This document shows positions 1-8,974 of a stretch of DNA of 64,000 nucleotides, piece by piece. A program made the position numbers and the translations under genes. The stretch covers positions 1-64,000 of the forward strand of contig JAHEYU010000021.1 in assembly GCA_023251435.1 (NCBI GenBank), given 5' to 3'. The notes beneath the pieces are model-generated. The model was not told the origin of the DNA. It made no database searches and worked only from the letters and a program-made list of their open reading frames with translations. Position 1 is the stretch's first letter, and every line of letters starts with the position of its first letter. This stretch comes from Bacteroidota bacterium. GTDB taxonomy: Bacteria > Bacteroidota > Bacteroidia > Bacteroidales > Prolixibacteraceae.

Positions 1-597
1 ATTTTATTAATGCTTGCAACAAGCAGTTTTTGGTCGGTTGCCCAACGTTTTGAGGGCGGTATTTTGGGCGGTTTAAACGCCTCGCAGGTTGATGGAGATA
101 CCTACAGTGGATACCATAAACCCGGAATTGCGCTGGGTGGTTACGTTCAGGTCGATCTTTCGAGAACAGTTTATACCGGCATGGAACTGAAATTGATGCA
201 AAAAGGTAGCCGGAACATCGATTCACTGGCCACCGATGGACGAATCAGGTATATTATGCGGTTGAATTATGTCGATCTTCCGTTCTATCTTGGCATAAGA
301 ACCAGTGACAAAATTTCGCTGCTTTTTGGACTTTCGCCCGGCTACCTCTTAATCGGAAATGAATACGACGATTATGACAAATTCGCCGAACAAGATCAAA
401 ATGCATTCAATCCCATCGACTTGCAGGGATTTTTTGGTTTCCGGTTTCAGCTAAACAGACGACTTCGTATTGATTTGCGTGGTGCTTATTCTTTGTTGCC
501 TATTCGCGAACAGAAGGGCGACCCGTTGTGGTATTGGAAAAGTAATCAGTTTAATAATCTGTTGAGTACAACTGTACTTTATCGCCTCGATTTTTAA
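1..597 (+). CDS. Outer-membrane beta-barrel protein, 5' end outside window
   Basis: The reading frame is open from base 1 (I-L-L before the first ATG at 10), and the residues up to LATSSFWSVAQ look like the end of a signal peptide, so the gene probably starts before the window. After the cleavage site the protein alternates short hydrophobic and polar stretches and ends in an aromatic residue (YRLDF), as outer-membrane barrels do. It resembles the PorT/outer membrane beta-barrel domain proteins common in Bacteroidota. It lies 29 bases before the epimerase gene on the same strand. No specific substrate can be inferred. Confidence 0.7.
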   Translation: MLLMLATSSFWSVAQRFEGGILGGLNASQVDGDTYSGYHKPGIALGGYVQVDLSRTVYTGMELKLMQKGSRNIDSLATDGRIRYIMRLNYVDLPFYLGIRTSDKISLLFGLSPGYLLIGNEYDDYDKFAEQDQNAFNPIDLQGFFGFRFQLNRRLRIDLRGAYSLLPIREQKGDPLWYWKSNQFNNLLSTTVLYRLDF

Positions 598-626
598 CCA
601 TTCAAGCCTTTTGTCAACTAAACCTT

Positions 627-1976
627 ATGAGAATCAATACATTAACCACCATTTTATTGCTTTCCCTGTTTTTTTGTTTCTGTTCTGTTCAGGAGAAAAA
701 AAGTGAGTTTACCGACGAAAAGATTTTTAACGAGTTATCCGAATCCCTGAATAAAGAACTGTTCGAAGTCTGGTATCCGCGCACCATTGACAGTATTCAC
801 GGAGGCTTTCTGAGCGATTTCGACTACAAGTGGGAAATGAAAGGCCGGCAGAATAAAATGATCGTGACCCAAAGCCGACACGTTTGGACGACTTCGACTG
901 CGGCAGAGTTTTTCCCTGATAAAAAGGATCATTTTCTGAAAATTGCTGGTAACGGAGTTCAATTTCTGAATGATAAAATGTGGGATTCGGAGAAGGGCGG
1001 ATTCTTTAATCTCGTTGATCGTGAAGGAAATGTGCTGAAATCGGGAAAATCTGACCGAATAATAAAAGAAGCTTATGGGAATGCTTTTGCCATTTACGGA
1101 TTGGCGGCCTATTCGCGCGTTTCAGGGGATACGGCGGCACTATCGCTGGCAAAAAAAGCTTTTCTCTGGCTCGACAAACATAGCTACGATCGGCAGTTTG
1201 GCGGGTATTTTCAGTTTATGGAGGCTGATGGAACTCCTTTGAAAAGCGGTTTTAACAGTGTTCCGCCAAAAGATCAGAATGGGTCCATTCACCTGCTCGA
1301 AGCCTTTACCGAATTATACCAGGTGTGGCCCGATCCGCTGGTACGCGAGCGTTTGCTGATGATGCTCGCATTGGTTCGCGACCGGATTGCCCATCCGAAA
1401 GGTTATTTGCAGCTTTTCCTGAACGAAGATTTATCGCCGGTTTCGTACCGCGATTCGGCTGAAGATATCAGGAAAAAGAATTGGCTTCACGATCATATTT
1501 CGTTTGGGCATGATGTTGAAATAGCTTTTTTGATGCTGGAAGCTTCTGAAATTGCAGGGCTTGAAAACGATACTCTTACACTGCGAAAAGCCAAACAAAT
1601 GGTCGATCATTCGATCGAAAATGGCTGGGATAAGGAAGTTGGAGGGTTTTACGAAGCAGGTTATTATTTCAAAAATCAGGATACAGTTACCATTATTAAA
1701 GACACCAAAAACTGGTGGGCGCAGGCCGAAGGTTTGAATTCACTTTTATTGATGTCGGAACTTTTTCCCGAAGATCCCCACAATTACAAATCACTTTTCC
1801 TGAAGGAATGGGAATATATTAAAACCTATTTAATTGATAATGAACATGGTGGCTGGTACCCGAATGGAATCGACAATGAACCGGAAGCAAAACTTGCTAT
1901 GAAATCGCAAATATGGAAAGGGAATTACCACACATCACGGGCGTTGATGAATTGCATGAAACGGCTGAATCAGTAA
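627..1976 (+). CDS. AGE-family epimerase (N-acylglucosamine 2-epimerase / cellobiose 2-epimerase type), probable lipoprotein
   Basis: The 449-residue protein has the (alpha/alpha)6-barrel signature of the AGE superfamily: SRHVWT near residue 80, NGSIHLLEAFTELY near 215, GHDVEIAFLMLEA near 295, WWAQAEGL near 365 and GNYHTSRAL near the C-terminus. These hold the Arg and His residues used for C2 epimerisation in the family. The N-terminus has a hydrophobic segment followed by FCFCS, a plausible lipobox, so it probably acts in the periplasm or on the outer membrane. Cellobiose and mannobiose epimerases have this form, but the substrate cannot be told from sequence alone. The gene ends 9 bases from convergent comF. 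Confidence 0.85.
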   Translation: MRINTLTTILLLSLFFCFCSVQEKKSEFTDEKIFNELSESLNKELFEVWYPRTIDSIHGGFLSDFDYKWEMKGRQNKMIVTQSRHVWTTSTAAEFFPDKKDHFLKIAGNGVQFLNDKMWDSEKGGFFNLVDREGNVLKSGKSDRIIKEAYGNAFAIYGLAAYSRVSGDTAALSLAKKAFLWLDKHSYDRQFGGYFQFMEADGTPLKSGFNSVPPKDQNGSIHLLEAFTELYQVWPDPLVRERLLMMLALVRDRIAHPKGYLQLFLNEDLSPVSYRDSAEDIRKKNWLHDHISFGHDVEIAFLMLEASEIAGLENDTLTLRKAKQMVDHSIENGWDKEVGGFYEAGYYFKNQDTVTIIKDTKNWWAQAEGLNSLLLMSELFPEDPHNYKSLFLKEWEYIKTYLIDNEHGGWYPNGIDNEPEAKLAMKSQIWKGNYHTSRALMNCMKRLNQ

Positions 1977-1985
1977 ATTTTGTTT

Positions 1986-2675
1986 TCAGGCGGTTGCCAA
2001 AGTTGCGATACTCACACGGGCGTTGGTTTTAGTGATGATCTCGTGGGCACATGCTTCAAGCGTCGAGCCGGTTGTAACCACATCATCAACCAATAAAATA
2101 TGTTTTCCTGAAAAGGCTTCAGGATGTGTGAGTTCAAAAATTCCATCCACGTTTTGCCAGCGCTCGAAGCGGTTTTTACGGGTTTGTGTTTCGGTGGCGG
2201 TTACCCGTTTCAGGTTATCGTCCGACAGCTCTTTCTGCATTTGCTGCGCGATGCCCGAGGCGATCCACCAGCTTTGATTATATCCGCGCTTCTTTTCTTT
2301 TGATAGATGCAGCGGAACCGGGCAAATCACATCAACCGACGAAAAATCGGGTGACATCAACAAATCAATGCCAAAATGTTTTCCGATTTCAGCACCCAAT
2401 TCCTTCATTCCCTTGTACTTCAGGTTATGCAACAGAGATTGGTATTTACTGCCTTTGCTGAAATAAAAAAACGAAGTGGCAAATTCTATTTGTACCCTTC
2501 CGAAAAAAAGCTGAGCAACCCGGTTTTCGGATTCCAAATGGTAATTGGTACGCGGAATATGGTGCAAGCAGTGCAGGCAAATCCACTGTTCCTGCTCAAT
2601 CAGCTTGTCGCCGCATACTACACAGAGTCGGGGAAAAAGAAGTTCGGTGAGGTAAAAGAAAAGAGGGATATTCAT
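1986..2675 (-). CDS. comF: ComF-family phosphoribosyltransferase-like protein
   Basis: The N-terminus carries two CxxC pairs (CVVCGDK, CLHC), the zinc-ribbon part of the family. The C-terminus has the PRPP-binding signature ILLVDDVVTTGSTL, and CPVPLHLSKEKKRGYNQS in the middle is diagnostic of ComF. At 229 residues it has the usual family length. ComF proteins act in DNA uptake in competent bacteria, but in Bacteroidota the role is generally untested. Its start lies 8 bases from the end of the small membrane-protein gene upstream on the same strand, so the two may be cotranscribed. Confidence 0.9.
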   Translation of the reverse strand: MNIPLFFYLTELLFPRLCVVCGDKLIEQEQWICLHCLHHIPRTNYHLESENRVAQLFFGRVQIEFATSFFYFSKGSKYQSLLHNLKYKGMKELGAEIGKHFGIDLLMSPDFSSVDVICPVPLHLSKEKKRGYNQSWWIASGIAQQMQKELSDDNLKRVTATETQTRKNRFERWQNVDGIFELTHPEAFSGKHILLVDDVVTTGSTLEACAHEIITKTNARVSIATLATA

Positions 2676-2682
2676 AAGCCAG

Positions 2683-2985
2683 CTACGAAAAAAAGTTCAG
2701 ATAAACGATGGCGCTTATCGACAAACAGGCCAGAATTGTGATGAGGATGGTAACCGATAATCTATACCTTCTCTCTTTTGTTGAAGCGCTTCTTATTTGC
2801 TTTTTTATTTTGCCCAGACTTTCATCAGAAATGTCGGTTTCACGAAGTTGATTGTTCCGGGTATTCCATCCGTCTTTTAGGAATAACTCATTAAGTTTGC
2901 GCGTTTTTTCTTTTCTTTCTTTTTTCGAAGCTGCAGCATTCTTCATCCTGCTAATCATATCAAAAACATGTCCTGCACTACTCAT
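2683..2985 (-). CDS. Small hypothetical protein with one C-terminal membrane segment
   Basis: The 100-residue protein begins with a charged, Lys/Arg-rich region (about residues 14-70) and ends with one hydrophobic segment (VTILITILACLSISAIVYL), so it looks like a tail-anchored inner-membrane protein. It sits directly upstream of comF on the same strand. I do not recognise a family. The reading frame is clean and the spacing to comF supports expression, but a function cannot be assigned. Confidence 0.6.
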   Translation of the reverse strand: MSSAGHVFDMISRMKNAAASKKERKEKTRKLNELFLKDGWNTRNNQLRETDISDESLGKIKKQIRSASTKERRYRLSVTILITILACLSISAIVYLNFFS

Positions 2986-3089
2986 CTGATCTGAATTAAT
3001 CTGTTACAATAATAAACGGGTTGAGACGATTAAATATAACAATAATTCTTTTGAATCAGCTGGTAATCTGGTTGTATTGTCAGATATTT

Positions 3090-3509
3090 CTAATTTTTCT
3101 GAATTAGCAGGGTAACTACCAAGTCTTCGGGTTTCGAATCGGTGCCGTATTTCGGATATGGTTGAGCGTCAACAATTTTTATGGTGAACCCTTCAGGCAA
3201 TTTATCTTGCTGGTTAACTACCGAATGTATTTCAAAGGTCGATTTGTTGTTGTTGTCAGTCCATTCGCCCTTTACGGTAACTTCTCCCTGCCAGACACAA
3301 ACCACTCCTTCGGCACAGCGTGAGTCGCTTATTTCTTTGATAATTAGTGTATTTTGCCCATCGGCCGAAGTGTAGAGCTGGTTAACTCTGAAAGTTGATA
3401 CTTTTCCTACTGTAAATGCAGGATCGGGGGTAATAACAGTTTCTTCGCAGCCCATTGTGGCAAAAAGGAAGAAAATCATTAAATATTTGATTGTAGCATT
3501 GAGTTTCAT
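3090..3509 (-). CDS. Hypothetical lipoprotein
   Basis: This 139-residue protein has a typical SPII signal (YLMIFFLFATMGCEE) with the lipobox Cys at residue 21. The mature part is mostly beta-like and contains two further Cys residues close together (RCAEGVVCVWQGEV). That motif resembles small Bacteroidota lipoproteins of unknown function. It is monocistronic, with a roughly 200-base divergent region shared with the dihydrouridine synthase gene. No catalytic motif is visible. Confidence 0.65.
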   Translation of the reverse strand: MKLNATIKYLMIFFLFATMGCEETVITPDPAFTVGKVSTFRVNQLYTSADGQNTLIIKEISDSRCAEGVVCVWQGEVTVKGEWTDNNNKSTFEIHSVVNQQDKLPEGFTIKIVDAQPYPKYGTDSKPEDLVVTLLIQKN

Positions 3510-3657
3510 GATGTCTGTTAAAGTAATAGTTTTGAGTTTTTAAGCTTTTCTTACAGAATTATAGACGATTGTTCGATCGTTTTAGTTGCGTAAAGCTAAC
3601 TAAGTATTTTCTGTTAGATAATCTTCCAGAGTTGATCGGTTATAAAAACCTGAGGGT

Positions 3658-3689
3658 TTTGTCTCTTTGGTACTTTGTTACTTACTTTG
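3658..3689 (+). promoter_or_regulatory. Probable promoter of dus
   Basis: A TTTG at 3658-3661 is followed 20 bases later by TTACTTTG (3682-3689), close to the Bacteroidota consensus TTTG-N19-21-TAnnTTTG. It ends 25 bases before the GTG start. Confidence 0.5.
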
Positions 3690-3714
3690 CACCGTTGATA
3701 AAAGATAGAAAACT

Positions 3715-4728
3715 GTGAAGATCGGAACTATTGATTTGGGTGAAATGCCGCTGTTTCTGGCGCCAATGGAAGATGTGACGTACAAATCGTTTCGGTACAT
3801 GTGCAAAAAGTACGGTGCCGATGTGATGTACACCGAGTTTGTTTCGTCGGAGGCGCTGATTAGGGATATTCAGAAGACAAAACAAAAAATGACTTTATTC
3901 GATTTCGACCGTCCGGTGGCTATCCAGATCTACGGACACGACATCAATTCGATGGTTGAAGCGGCCAAGGTGGCCGAAGAATCGCAGCCCGATTTTATCG
4001 ACATCAATTATGGCTGCCCAATGAAAAAAATCATTCGTCATGGTGCAGGGGCAGGGATGTTACTCGACCCCGACAAAATGCAGCGAATGACCGAAGCCAT
4101 TGTGAAAGCTGTTAAAATACCGGTAACTGCCAAAACCCGCCTGGGATGGGATCACGACAGCAAAATAATTGTTGATGTGGCTGAACGTTTGCAGGATGCA
4201 GGAGTGGCGGCATTGGCGATTCACGGGCGTACCCGCAGCATGTTATATACCGGAGAAGCTGATTGGTCGCTGATTGCTGACGTGAAAAACAATCCGCGCA
4301 TGACCATTCCGATTATCGGAAACGGAGACATCAACGGCCCATTAAAGGCCAAAGCGTTTCTGGACCAGAGTGGGGTAGATGCGCTGATGATTGGTCGCGG
4401 GTCGATTGGCCGCCCATGGATATTTTCGGAAGTGAAACATTACCTTCAAACCGGTGAACTACTCCCTCCTCCAACGGTTTCAGATGTTGTACAGAATGTA
4501 CGCGATCAGCTGAACATGTCGATTGAATGGAAAGACAATGTGCGCAGCGGAATACTGATGATGCGCCGCCATTTTGCCAAATATTTCCCGACATTGCCAA
4601 ATTTTCGGGAGCATCGCATTCGTTTATTACAGGCCGAAACGCTTGAAGACGTTCAGGAAATGCTCGAACTGATTGAAAAATTGTACGGAGATGTGCGGGT
4701 TGATTATGAAAATGTAAGTTTGAAATAG
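3715..4728 (+). CDS. dus: tRNA-dihydrouridine synthase
   Basis: The protein (337 residues) reduces uridines in tRNA D-loops with FMN and NADPH. Visible family motifs are APMEDVTYKSFR at the N-terminus, INYGCPMKKI near residue 100 with the catalytic Cys, AIHGRTR near 175, and GNGDI plus MIGRGSIGRPW for FMN phosphate binding. It is most like the DusB group. The GTG start at 3715 is supported by the promoter spacing and by the protein beginning just before the first barrel strand. The DUF1232 gene follows after an 80-base gap that contains low-complexity word repeats. Confidence 0.93.
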   Translation: MKIGTIDLGEMPLFLAPMEDVTYKSFRYMCKKYGADVMYTEFVSSEALIRDIQKTKQKMTLFDFDRPVAIQIYGHDINSMVEAAKVAEESQPDFIDINYGCPMKKIIRHGAGAGMLLDPDKMQRMTEAIVKAVKIPVTAKTRLGWDHDSKIIVDVAERLQDAGVAALAIHGRTRSMLYTGEADWSLIADVKNNPRMTIPIIGNGDINGPLKAKAFLDQSGVDALMIGRGSIGRPWIFSEVKHYLQTGELLPPPTVSDVVQNVRDQLNMSIEWKDNVRSGILMMRRHFAKYFPTLPNFREHRIRLLQAETLEDVQEMLELIEKLYGDVRVDYENVSLK

Positions 4729-4808
4729 CATGGGGCAGAGGGCAGAGGGCATGGAGCAAATAGCATGGAGCATAGACAACTCGCACCTCGTATCCGCAAC
4801 TCACAACA
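4729..4808. repeat. Intergenic low-complexity word repeat
   Basis: The gap holds near-tandem words (GGCAGAGG twice, GCATGGAGCA twice) followed by CGCAAC/CGCACC-like words. Similar short-word filler appears in other gaps of this window, for example near 13590, 19780, 24900-25000 and 26190. No gene is visible. Confidence 0.5.
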
Positions 4809-5258
4809 ATGAAAAAATTTCGAACAATTCAAATTGGAGCCAATCTTTACAGCTTATTTGCTGATGAAATTAAATCGGCCAAATTCCGGAAGCACTATTC
4901 GGATAGTTCGTTCTGGGATAAATTGAAGCGATATTCGAAAGTGGCCGGAATGAAAGTTGTGTATCCTGCGCTGTTGTTGCAATACATGATGAAATCGGAC
5001 GATGTGCCACTTAGAGCTAAATTGATTTTATCGGCAGCCCTGGGTTATTTTATCCTGCCGATTGACTTTATCCCCGATTTTGCACCGTTGCTCGGGTTTA
5101 CTGACGATCTGGGTGTTTTACTGCTTATCATCCGCCAGATGGCTGTTTTCATTACTCCAGAAATCAGGAAACAAGCCCGCGATCATGTACAAAAATGGTT
5201 TGGCGAAACCGATAGTGCCGAATTGGATATGCTGGATAAAGAGTATACAAAACTTTGA
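4809..5258 (+). CDS. DUF1232 (YkvA-like) membrane protein
   Basis: The 149-residue protein carries the DUF1232 core around residues 70-115: ALGYFILPIDFIPDF followed by LLGFTDDLGVLLLII. This is a short paired-helix membrane module found in YkvA-like proteins. The function of the family is unknown. The N-terminal half is basic and polar. The gene is followed after 3 bases by the TSUP exporter, so the two are probably translated from one mRNA. Confidence 0.85.
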   Translation: MKKFRTIQIGANLYSLFADEIKSAKFRKHYSDSSFWDKLKRYSKVAGMKVVYPALLLQYMMKSDDVPLRAKLILSAALGYFILPIDFIPDFAPLLGFTDDLGVLLLIIRQMAVFITPEIRKQARDHVQKWFGETDSAELDMLDKEYTKL

Positions 5259-5261
5259 TAA

Positions 5262-6017
5262 ATGGAACTTCTCTCTTCGTTACACATTAATGCTCTCGAA
5301 TGGACCATCATCATGGTTTGTGGAATGCTTATCGGGATGTCGAAGGTTGGTGTTCCGGGAGTTTCCATGATCGTTGTGCCGGCACTGGCTTTTATCTTCG
5401 GCGCCAAACAATCAACCGGAGTTTTACTTCCTATCCTGATGATGGCCGATATTTTTGGCGTAGCTTATTATCGCCGTCATGCCAACTGGAACCACCTTGT
5501 AAAAGTAATTCCCTGGGCGGTAGTTGGCTTGATTTTGGCGCTTTGGGTTGGAGAATTGGTGAACGACGAGCAATTCAAAAATTTAATTGCTATACTGGTA
5601 TTTTTAAGCATCGGCCTGATGTTGTGGCAGGACAAACGAAAGGGCACAAAACTTTTTCCCGACAAGTGGTGGTTTGCTGCAGCAATGGGCATTTTGGGAG
5701 GGTTTGCCACCATGATTGGCAATGTGGCCGGACCTGTTTTTGCCATTTACCTGCTGGCGATGCACCTTCCGAAGAACAGTTTCATTGGCACCAGCGCCTG
5801 GTTTTTCATGATCATCAACATCACCAAATTTCCGCTACAGCTATTTGTTTGGGACAATATTAATGCTGAAACATTGATGATTGACCTTGTGACTTTACCC
5901 GCCATTGCGGTGGGTGCATTTGTTGGATTCAAAGCCGTAAAAATAATTCCTGAACATGTTTACCGCGGATTCGTGATTGCAATTACTGCTGTTTCAGCTT
6001 TTTTGCTGCTGATCTGA
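5262..6017 (+). CDS. TSUP-family transporter (TauE/SafE type)
   Basis: The 251-residue protein is almost entirely hydrophobic, with about seven to eight membrane helices and the repeated glycine-rich motifs of the TauE/SafE family (GMSKVGVPGVSMIVVP near the start, GILGGFATMIGNVAGPVFAIYL in the second half). Family members export sulfite, sulfoacetate or other organic anions. The substrate is not evident here. It starts 3 bases after the DUF1232 stop codon, and a strong hairpin terminator follows 40 bases after its stop. Confidence 0.87.
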   Translation: MELLSSLHINALEWTIIMVCGMLIGMSKVGVPGVSMIVVPALAFIFGAKQSTGVLLPILMMADIFGVAYYRRHANWNHLVKVIPWAVVGLILALWVGELVNDEQFKNLIAILVFLSIGLMLWQDKRKGTKLFPDKWWFAAAMGILGGFATMIGNVAGPVFAIYLLAMHLPKNSFIGTSAWFFMIINITKFPLQLFVWDNINAETLMIDLVTLPAIAVGAFVGFKAVKIIPEHVYRGFVIAITAVSAFLLLI

Positions 6018-6059
6018 AAACAAGTTCCTCCGTCTTAAGGAAAGATCTGGGAAAAATCA

Positions 6060-6120
6060 GAAAGCCTTTCCACGAGACAAAAACTTTTTTGCTGCAATGG
6101 AAAGGCTTTCAGGATTTTAT
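6060..6120 (+). terminator. Intrinsic hairpin between the TSUP gene and pit
   Basis: GAAAGCCTTTCCA at 6060-6072 pairs perfectly with TGGAAAGGCTTTC at 6098-6110 (13 bp), with a 25-base loop. The position between convergent genes suggests a bidirectional terminator. Confidence 0.75.
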
Positions 6121-6167
6121 AGATCAAGCAACCAAAAATGCCAGTTAAGATTCTGATATTTATAGCG

Positions 6168-8429
6168 CTAGTTCTTTAACGATTGGGTAAAATCATTTTG
6201 AATCTTCATCATATTCGATGTATAGATGAGTAAATTACGGGTTTCAGCTAAAATTGACATCACCAGCAAACTGTTTTTTGTACCAATTTCATTCTTTTTC
6301 ACCGCTTTAATCAGATTCTTACGGGCCTCTTTGTTCATGCCAATAATTTTTGCCTGTTCAGCGACAATGGTATCAAGCTTATCGTTGCTATTTTCATCCA
6401 GCGAATTAACAACAAGTTTCATGTAATTATCAACCTCTGCTGCCAGTCCCTTTAACTCTTCTGCTTGTGGCTCAGTAAGCGGTTTATGGTTATTGTCAAC
6501 ATGCTTGTAAACAGGCTCAATCAGGAACGTAGCACAATGCACAATTTCCTTCAGGTAATCGAGCGTTAAAATATAATAATGGGTGGCTTCGATTGAGTCG
6601 GCCATTGGCGAAGTATTTACATTTTGGTAGCTATTGGCTCGTTTCTTATCAATTTTCTTCATCAAATCCGATGATCTCTGAAGCTGCTTCTTTAGCTCTT
6701 TGTGATCTTCTTTAATAAGAAGCTGAATCGTGTTGCTGTAAAGATCGTTCACTTCGGTCAGCGTTTTTGTAATCCCGTTGTTGCATTTTTCCAGAAGGCT
6801 CCCGGCAGGATGGATTTCTTCTTCATCTTTATCCTGAATGAGGCTAGCGCTTTCGCGTTTTTTGTGTGTAAGATAAGTGCGGTAGAATGCAAAAACTGAA
6901 ACCGCAACAAGGATCATTACCCCAATTGCCTGAGTGAAACCAAGGAAAGTTGAAAGAAGAAATGCCACAGTAAAAGCAGCAAGACCGGTAATGAACCAAC
7001 CACCGATTACAGTGAATACACCTGTTATTCGGTAAACAGCGCTATCGCGACCCCATGCGCCATCGACCAGCGAAGTACTCATGGCTACCATAAAAGTTAC
7101 ATACGTTGTCGAGAGTGGTAATTTATAGGAAGTTCCTACAGCTATCAGAATTGATGCAACCATCATATTTACAGAGGCCCTTACCAAATCAAACATAGGC
7201 GGATCGACTTCCTTTTTAAGACTTTTTTCGAGTTCGGTACGATCGAAACGTTTGCTGATTTTTGCCACAACTGGCTTTGGTATTACAGTACTGAAAAACG
7301 TAGATGCATTTACAACATTGCGAACCAAATATCTTGAAAATGCTGACGAACCAAAACGTTCCTGTCCTTCATCCTGACGACTAAGCTTTAATTCGGTATC
7401 GGCTACATTTTTGGCTTTTTTCGAAAACCAAAGTGTGATTACCATCACTATACCTGCGGTAACGAGGAAGTACATCGGGGTTTTTATTTCATTCAGCAAA
7501 TCGCCCATTAAAAGGTCGTTGCCATTGTTGGCCATGTATGTTTTAAATGCCTCAAAGCCAGCGAGCGGAACCCCGATGAAGTTCACCAGGTCGTTGCCGG
7601 CAAATGCCATGGCAAGTGCAAAAGTACCGGCCAAAACTACAATTTTTAACGGATTGGCCTTAAAAATCCAATAAAGGGTTTGCAGAAATAGTGACGACAA
7701 AACAAAGCTTCCGGCAATGATCAACAAGGTATTCTTTTGAATGATTTCATAGTGCTCGTCTGACATGAATGAGGCGTCTTTCAAACCTTTTATCATGATA
7801 AAATAGGTAATTGCTGAAATAGCCAGACCTCCCCAGAGTGCCCCATAATATTTAATTGTTTTTTCGATGTTAAAGGTAAAAAGCAAACGGCTTAACCATT
7901 GGATAACTATCCCAAAAACAAACGACAAAGCCACCGACAAGAGTATGCTTGAAATGATTACCAGCGCTTTTGAGGAGTTGATAAAATCGCCAATCTGTGC
8001 GATCTTTTCTACTCCATCGACTACAATTACAGCGCCATCGCCAACTTTAAAAAATGCCATTCCAACAGCAGCGCCCAAAATCCCAAAAACGAGGGAAACT
8101 GTTGTGGAAGTTGGAAGTCCGAAGGTGTTAAAGAAGTCGAGCAGCAGAACATCGGTAAACATCACTGCCATAAAAATGATAATGATCTCAGTAAAAAAGA
8201 AATACTGCGGATGAATAAGACCTTTACGGGCTACTTCCATCATCCCGTTCGACAGAAGCGCTCCGGCCATAATCCCGAGACTTGCTATAATCAAGATTAC
8301 ACGGCGCCGGGCTACCTTTGAGCCAATGGCTGAATTCAGGAAGTTGATGGCATCGTTGGCTACACCAACCATCAGGTCGGAAATTGCCAAACAAAAAAGT
8401 ACTGCGATAAAAAGAACGTAAATGCTCAT
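6168..8429 (-). CDS. pit: PiT-family inorganic phosphate transporter with C-terminal PhoU-like (DUF47) domain, copy 1
   Basis: The protein has 753 residues. The N-terminal part contains the PiT signature GVANDAINFLNSAIGS near residue 22 and the second copy AFAGNDLVNFIGVPLAG near 280, both typical of the inverted repeat that binds phosphate and a cation. About ten membrane segments precede a soluble helical tail from residue 540 on, resembling DUF47/PhoU. This fusion is common in Bacteroidota. It is divergent from the porin-pst operon and shares a 545-base regulatory gap with it. A closely similar paralogue lies at 51750-54017. Confidence 0.93.
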   Translation of the reverse strand: MSIYVLFIAVLFCLAISDLMVGVANDAINFLNSAIGSKVARRRVILIIASLGIMAGALLSNGMMEVARKGLIHPQYFFFTEIIIIFMAVMFTDVLLLDFFNTFGLPTSTTVSLVFGILGAAVGMAFFKVGDGAVIVVDGVEKIAQIGDFINSSKALVIISSILLSVALSFVFGIVIQWLSRLLFTFNIEKTIKYYGALWGGLAISAITYFIMIKGLKDASFMSDEHYEIIQKNTLLIIAGSFVLSSLFLQTLYWIFKANPLKIVVLAGTFALAMAFAGNDLVNFIGVPLAGFEAFKTYMANNGNDLLMGDLLNEIKTPMYFLVTAGIVMVITLWFSKKAKNVADTELKLSRQDEGQERFGSSAFSRYLVRNVVNASTFFSTVIPKPVVAKISKRFDRTELEKSLKKEVDPPMFDLVRASVNMMVASILIAVGTSYKLPLSTTYVTFMVAMSTSLVDGAWGRDSAVYRITGVFTVIGGWFITGLAAFTVAFLLSTFLGFTQAIGVMILVAVSVFAFYRTYLTHKKRESASLIQDKDEEEIHPAGSLLEKCNNGITKTLTEVNDLYSNTIQLLIKEDHKELKKQLQRSSDLMKKIDKKRANSYQNVNTSPMADSIEATHYYILTLDYLKEIVHCATFLIEPVYKHVDNNHKPLTEPQAEELKGLAAEVDNYMKLVVNSLDENSNDKLDTIVAEQAKIIGMNKEARKNLIKAVKKNEIGTKNSLLVMSILAETRNLLIYTSNMMKIQNDFTQSLKN

Positions 8430-8615
8430 AGATTGGTTATTAATTCATTTATCAAATTTTAATTTACAAATTATATTTTAATAGACTTATGTGTTTGGTA
8501 ATCAGATGTATGTATTGTTTTTATAAAATATTCGGACGCAAAATTAGATAAATATATTGGGCACAATTAGATTATCGTTAACCACTTTCATTTCAAAAAC
8601 GTTCTCATTACAAAT

Positions 8616-8633
8616 TTAATCGTTTTGTAATAT
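8616..8633 (+). promoter_or_regulatory. PHO-box-like direct repeat
   Basis: TTAATCG and GTAATAT are separated by 4 bases, an 11-bp period, within the pit/porin divergent region. This is a weaker copy of the arrays at 8882 and 54092. Confidence 0.4.
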
Positions 8634-8702
8634 TTATTGTTCTTCAGTAGCAATCAATAGTTGGTTAAGGCTAATTTAGCTGCTATTTGTCATGTTTCGG
8701 CC

Positions 8703-8720
8703 TTAATCATTTCTTAACAA
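8703..8720 (+). promoter_or_regulatory. PHO-box-like direct repeat
   Basis: TTAATCA-TTTC-TTAACAA gives two heptamers with an 11-bp period. The TTAA core is palindromic, so the orientation is uncertain. Confidence 0.45.
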
Positions 8721-8785
8721 ATCACCATTGACTAAGATTTCAATTAAAATAACTTACTTGACTTTTTTTATTTCCATCCCAAACC

Positions 8786-8803
8786 TTAATCGTTTTTTAA
8801 CTG
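8786..8803 (+). promoter_or_regulatory. PHO-box-like direct repeat
   Basis: TTAATCG-TTTT-TTAACTG gives two heptamers with an 11-bp period, as expected for an OmpR/PhoB-type response regulator dimer. Confidence 0.45.
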
Positions 8804-8881
8804 TATAAGAGATTTGTAAATTGATGCATCCATTTGATTTATTGGCTATTTTAGTTTATTGCCGATTACAAACCTGTTAAT

Positions 8882-8937
8882 TTAATTGTTTTGTAATATT
8901 TCTGTAACAGACGTGTAATTGCATCGCATAATCTTTG
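8882..8937 (+). promoter_or_regulatory. Probable PHO-box array and promoter of the porin-pst operon
   Basis: Four heptamers, TTAATTG, GTAATAT, GTAACAG and GTAATTG, start at 8882, 8893, 8904 and 8915, each exactly 11 bases apart. They end just before TAATCTTTG (8929-8937), an approximate -7 element. The array thus takes the place of the -33 element, as for PhoB-activated promoters. The encoded PhoB-like regulator at 14389 is the likely ligand (inference). Confidence 0.6.
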
Positions 8938-8974
8938 TATCGGCTTAAAATTCAAAAATAAATCTTGAGTAGAA

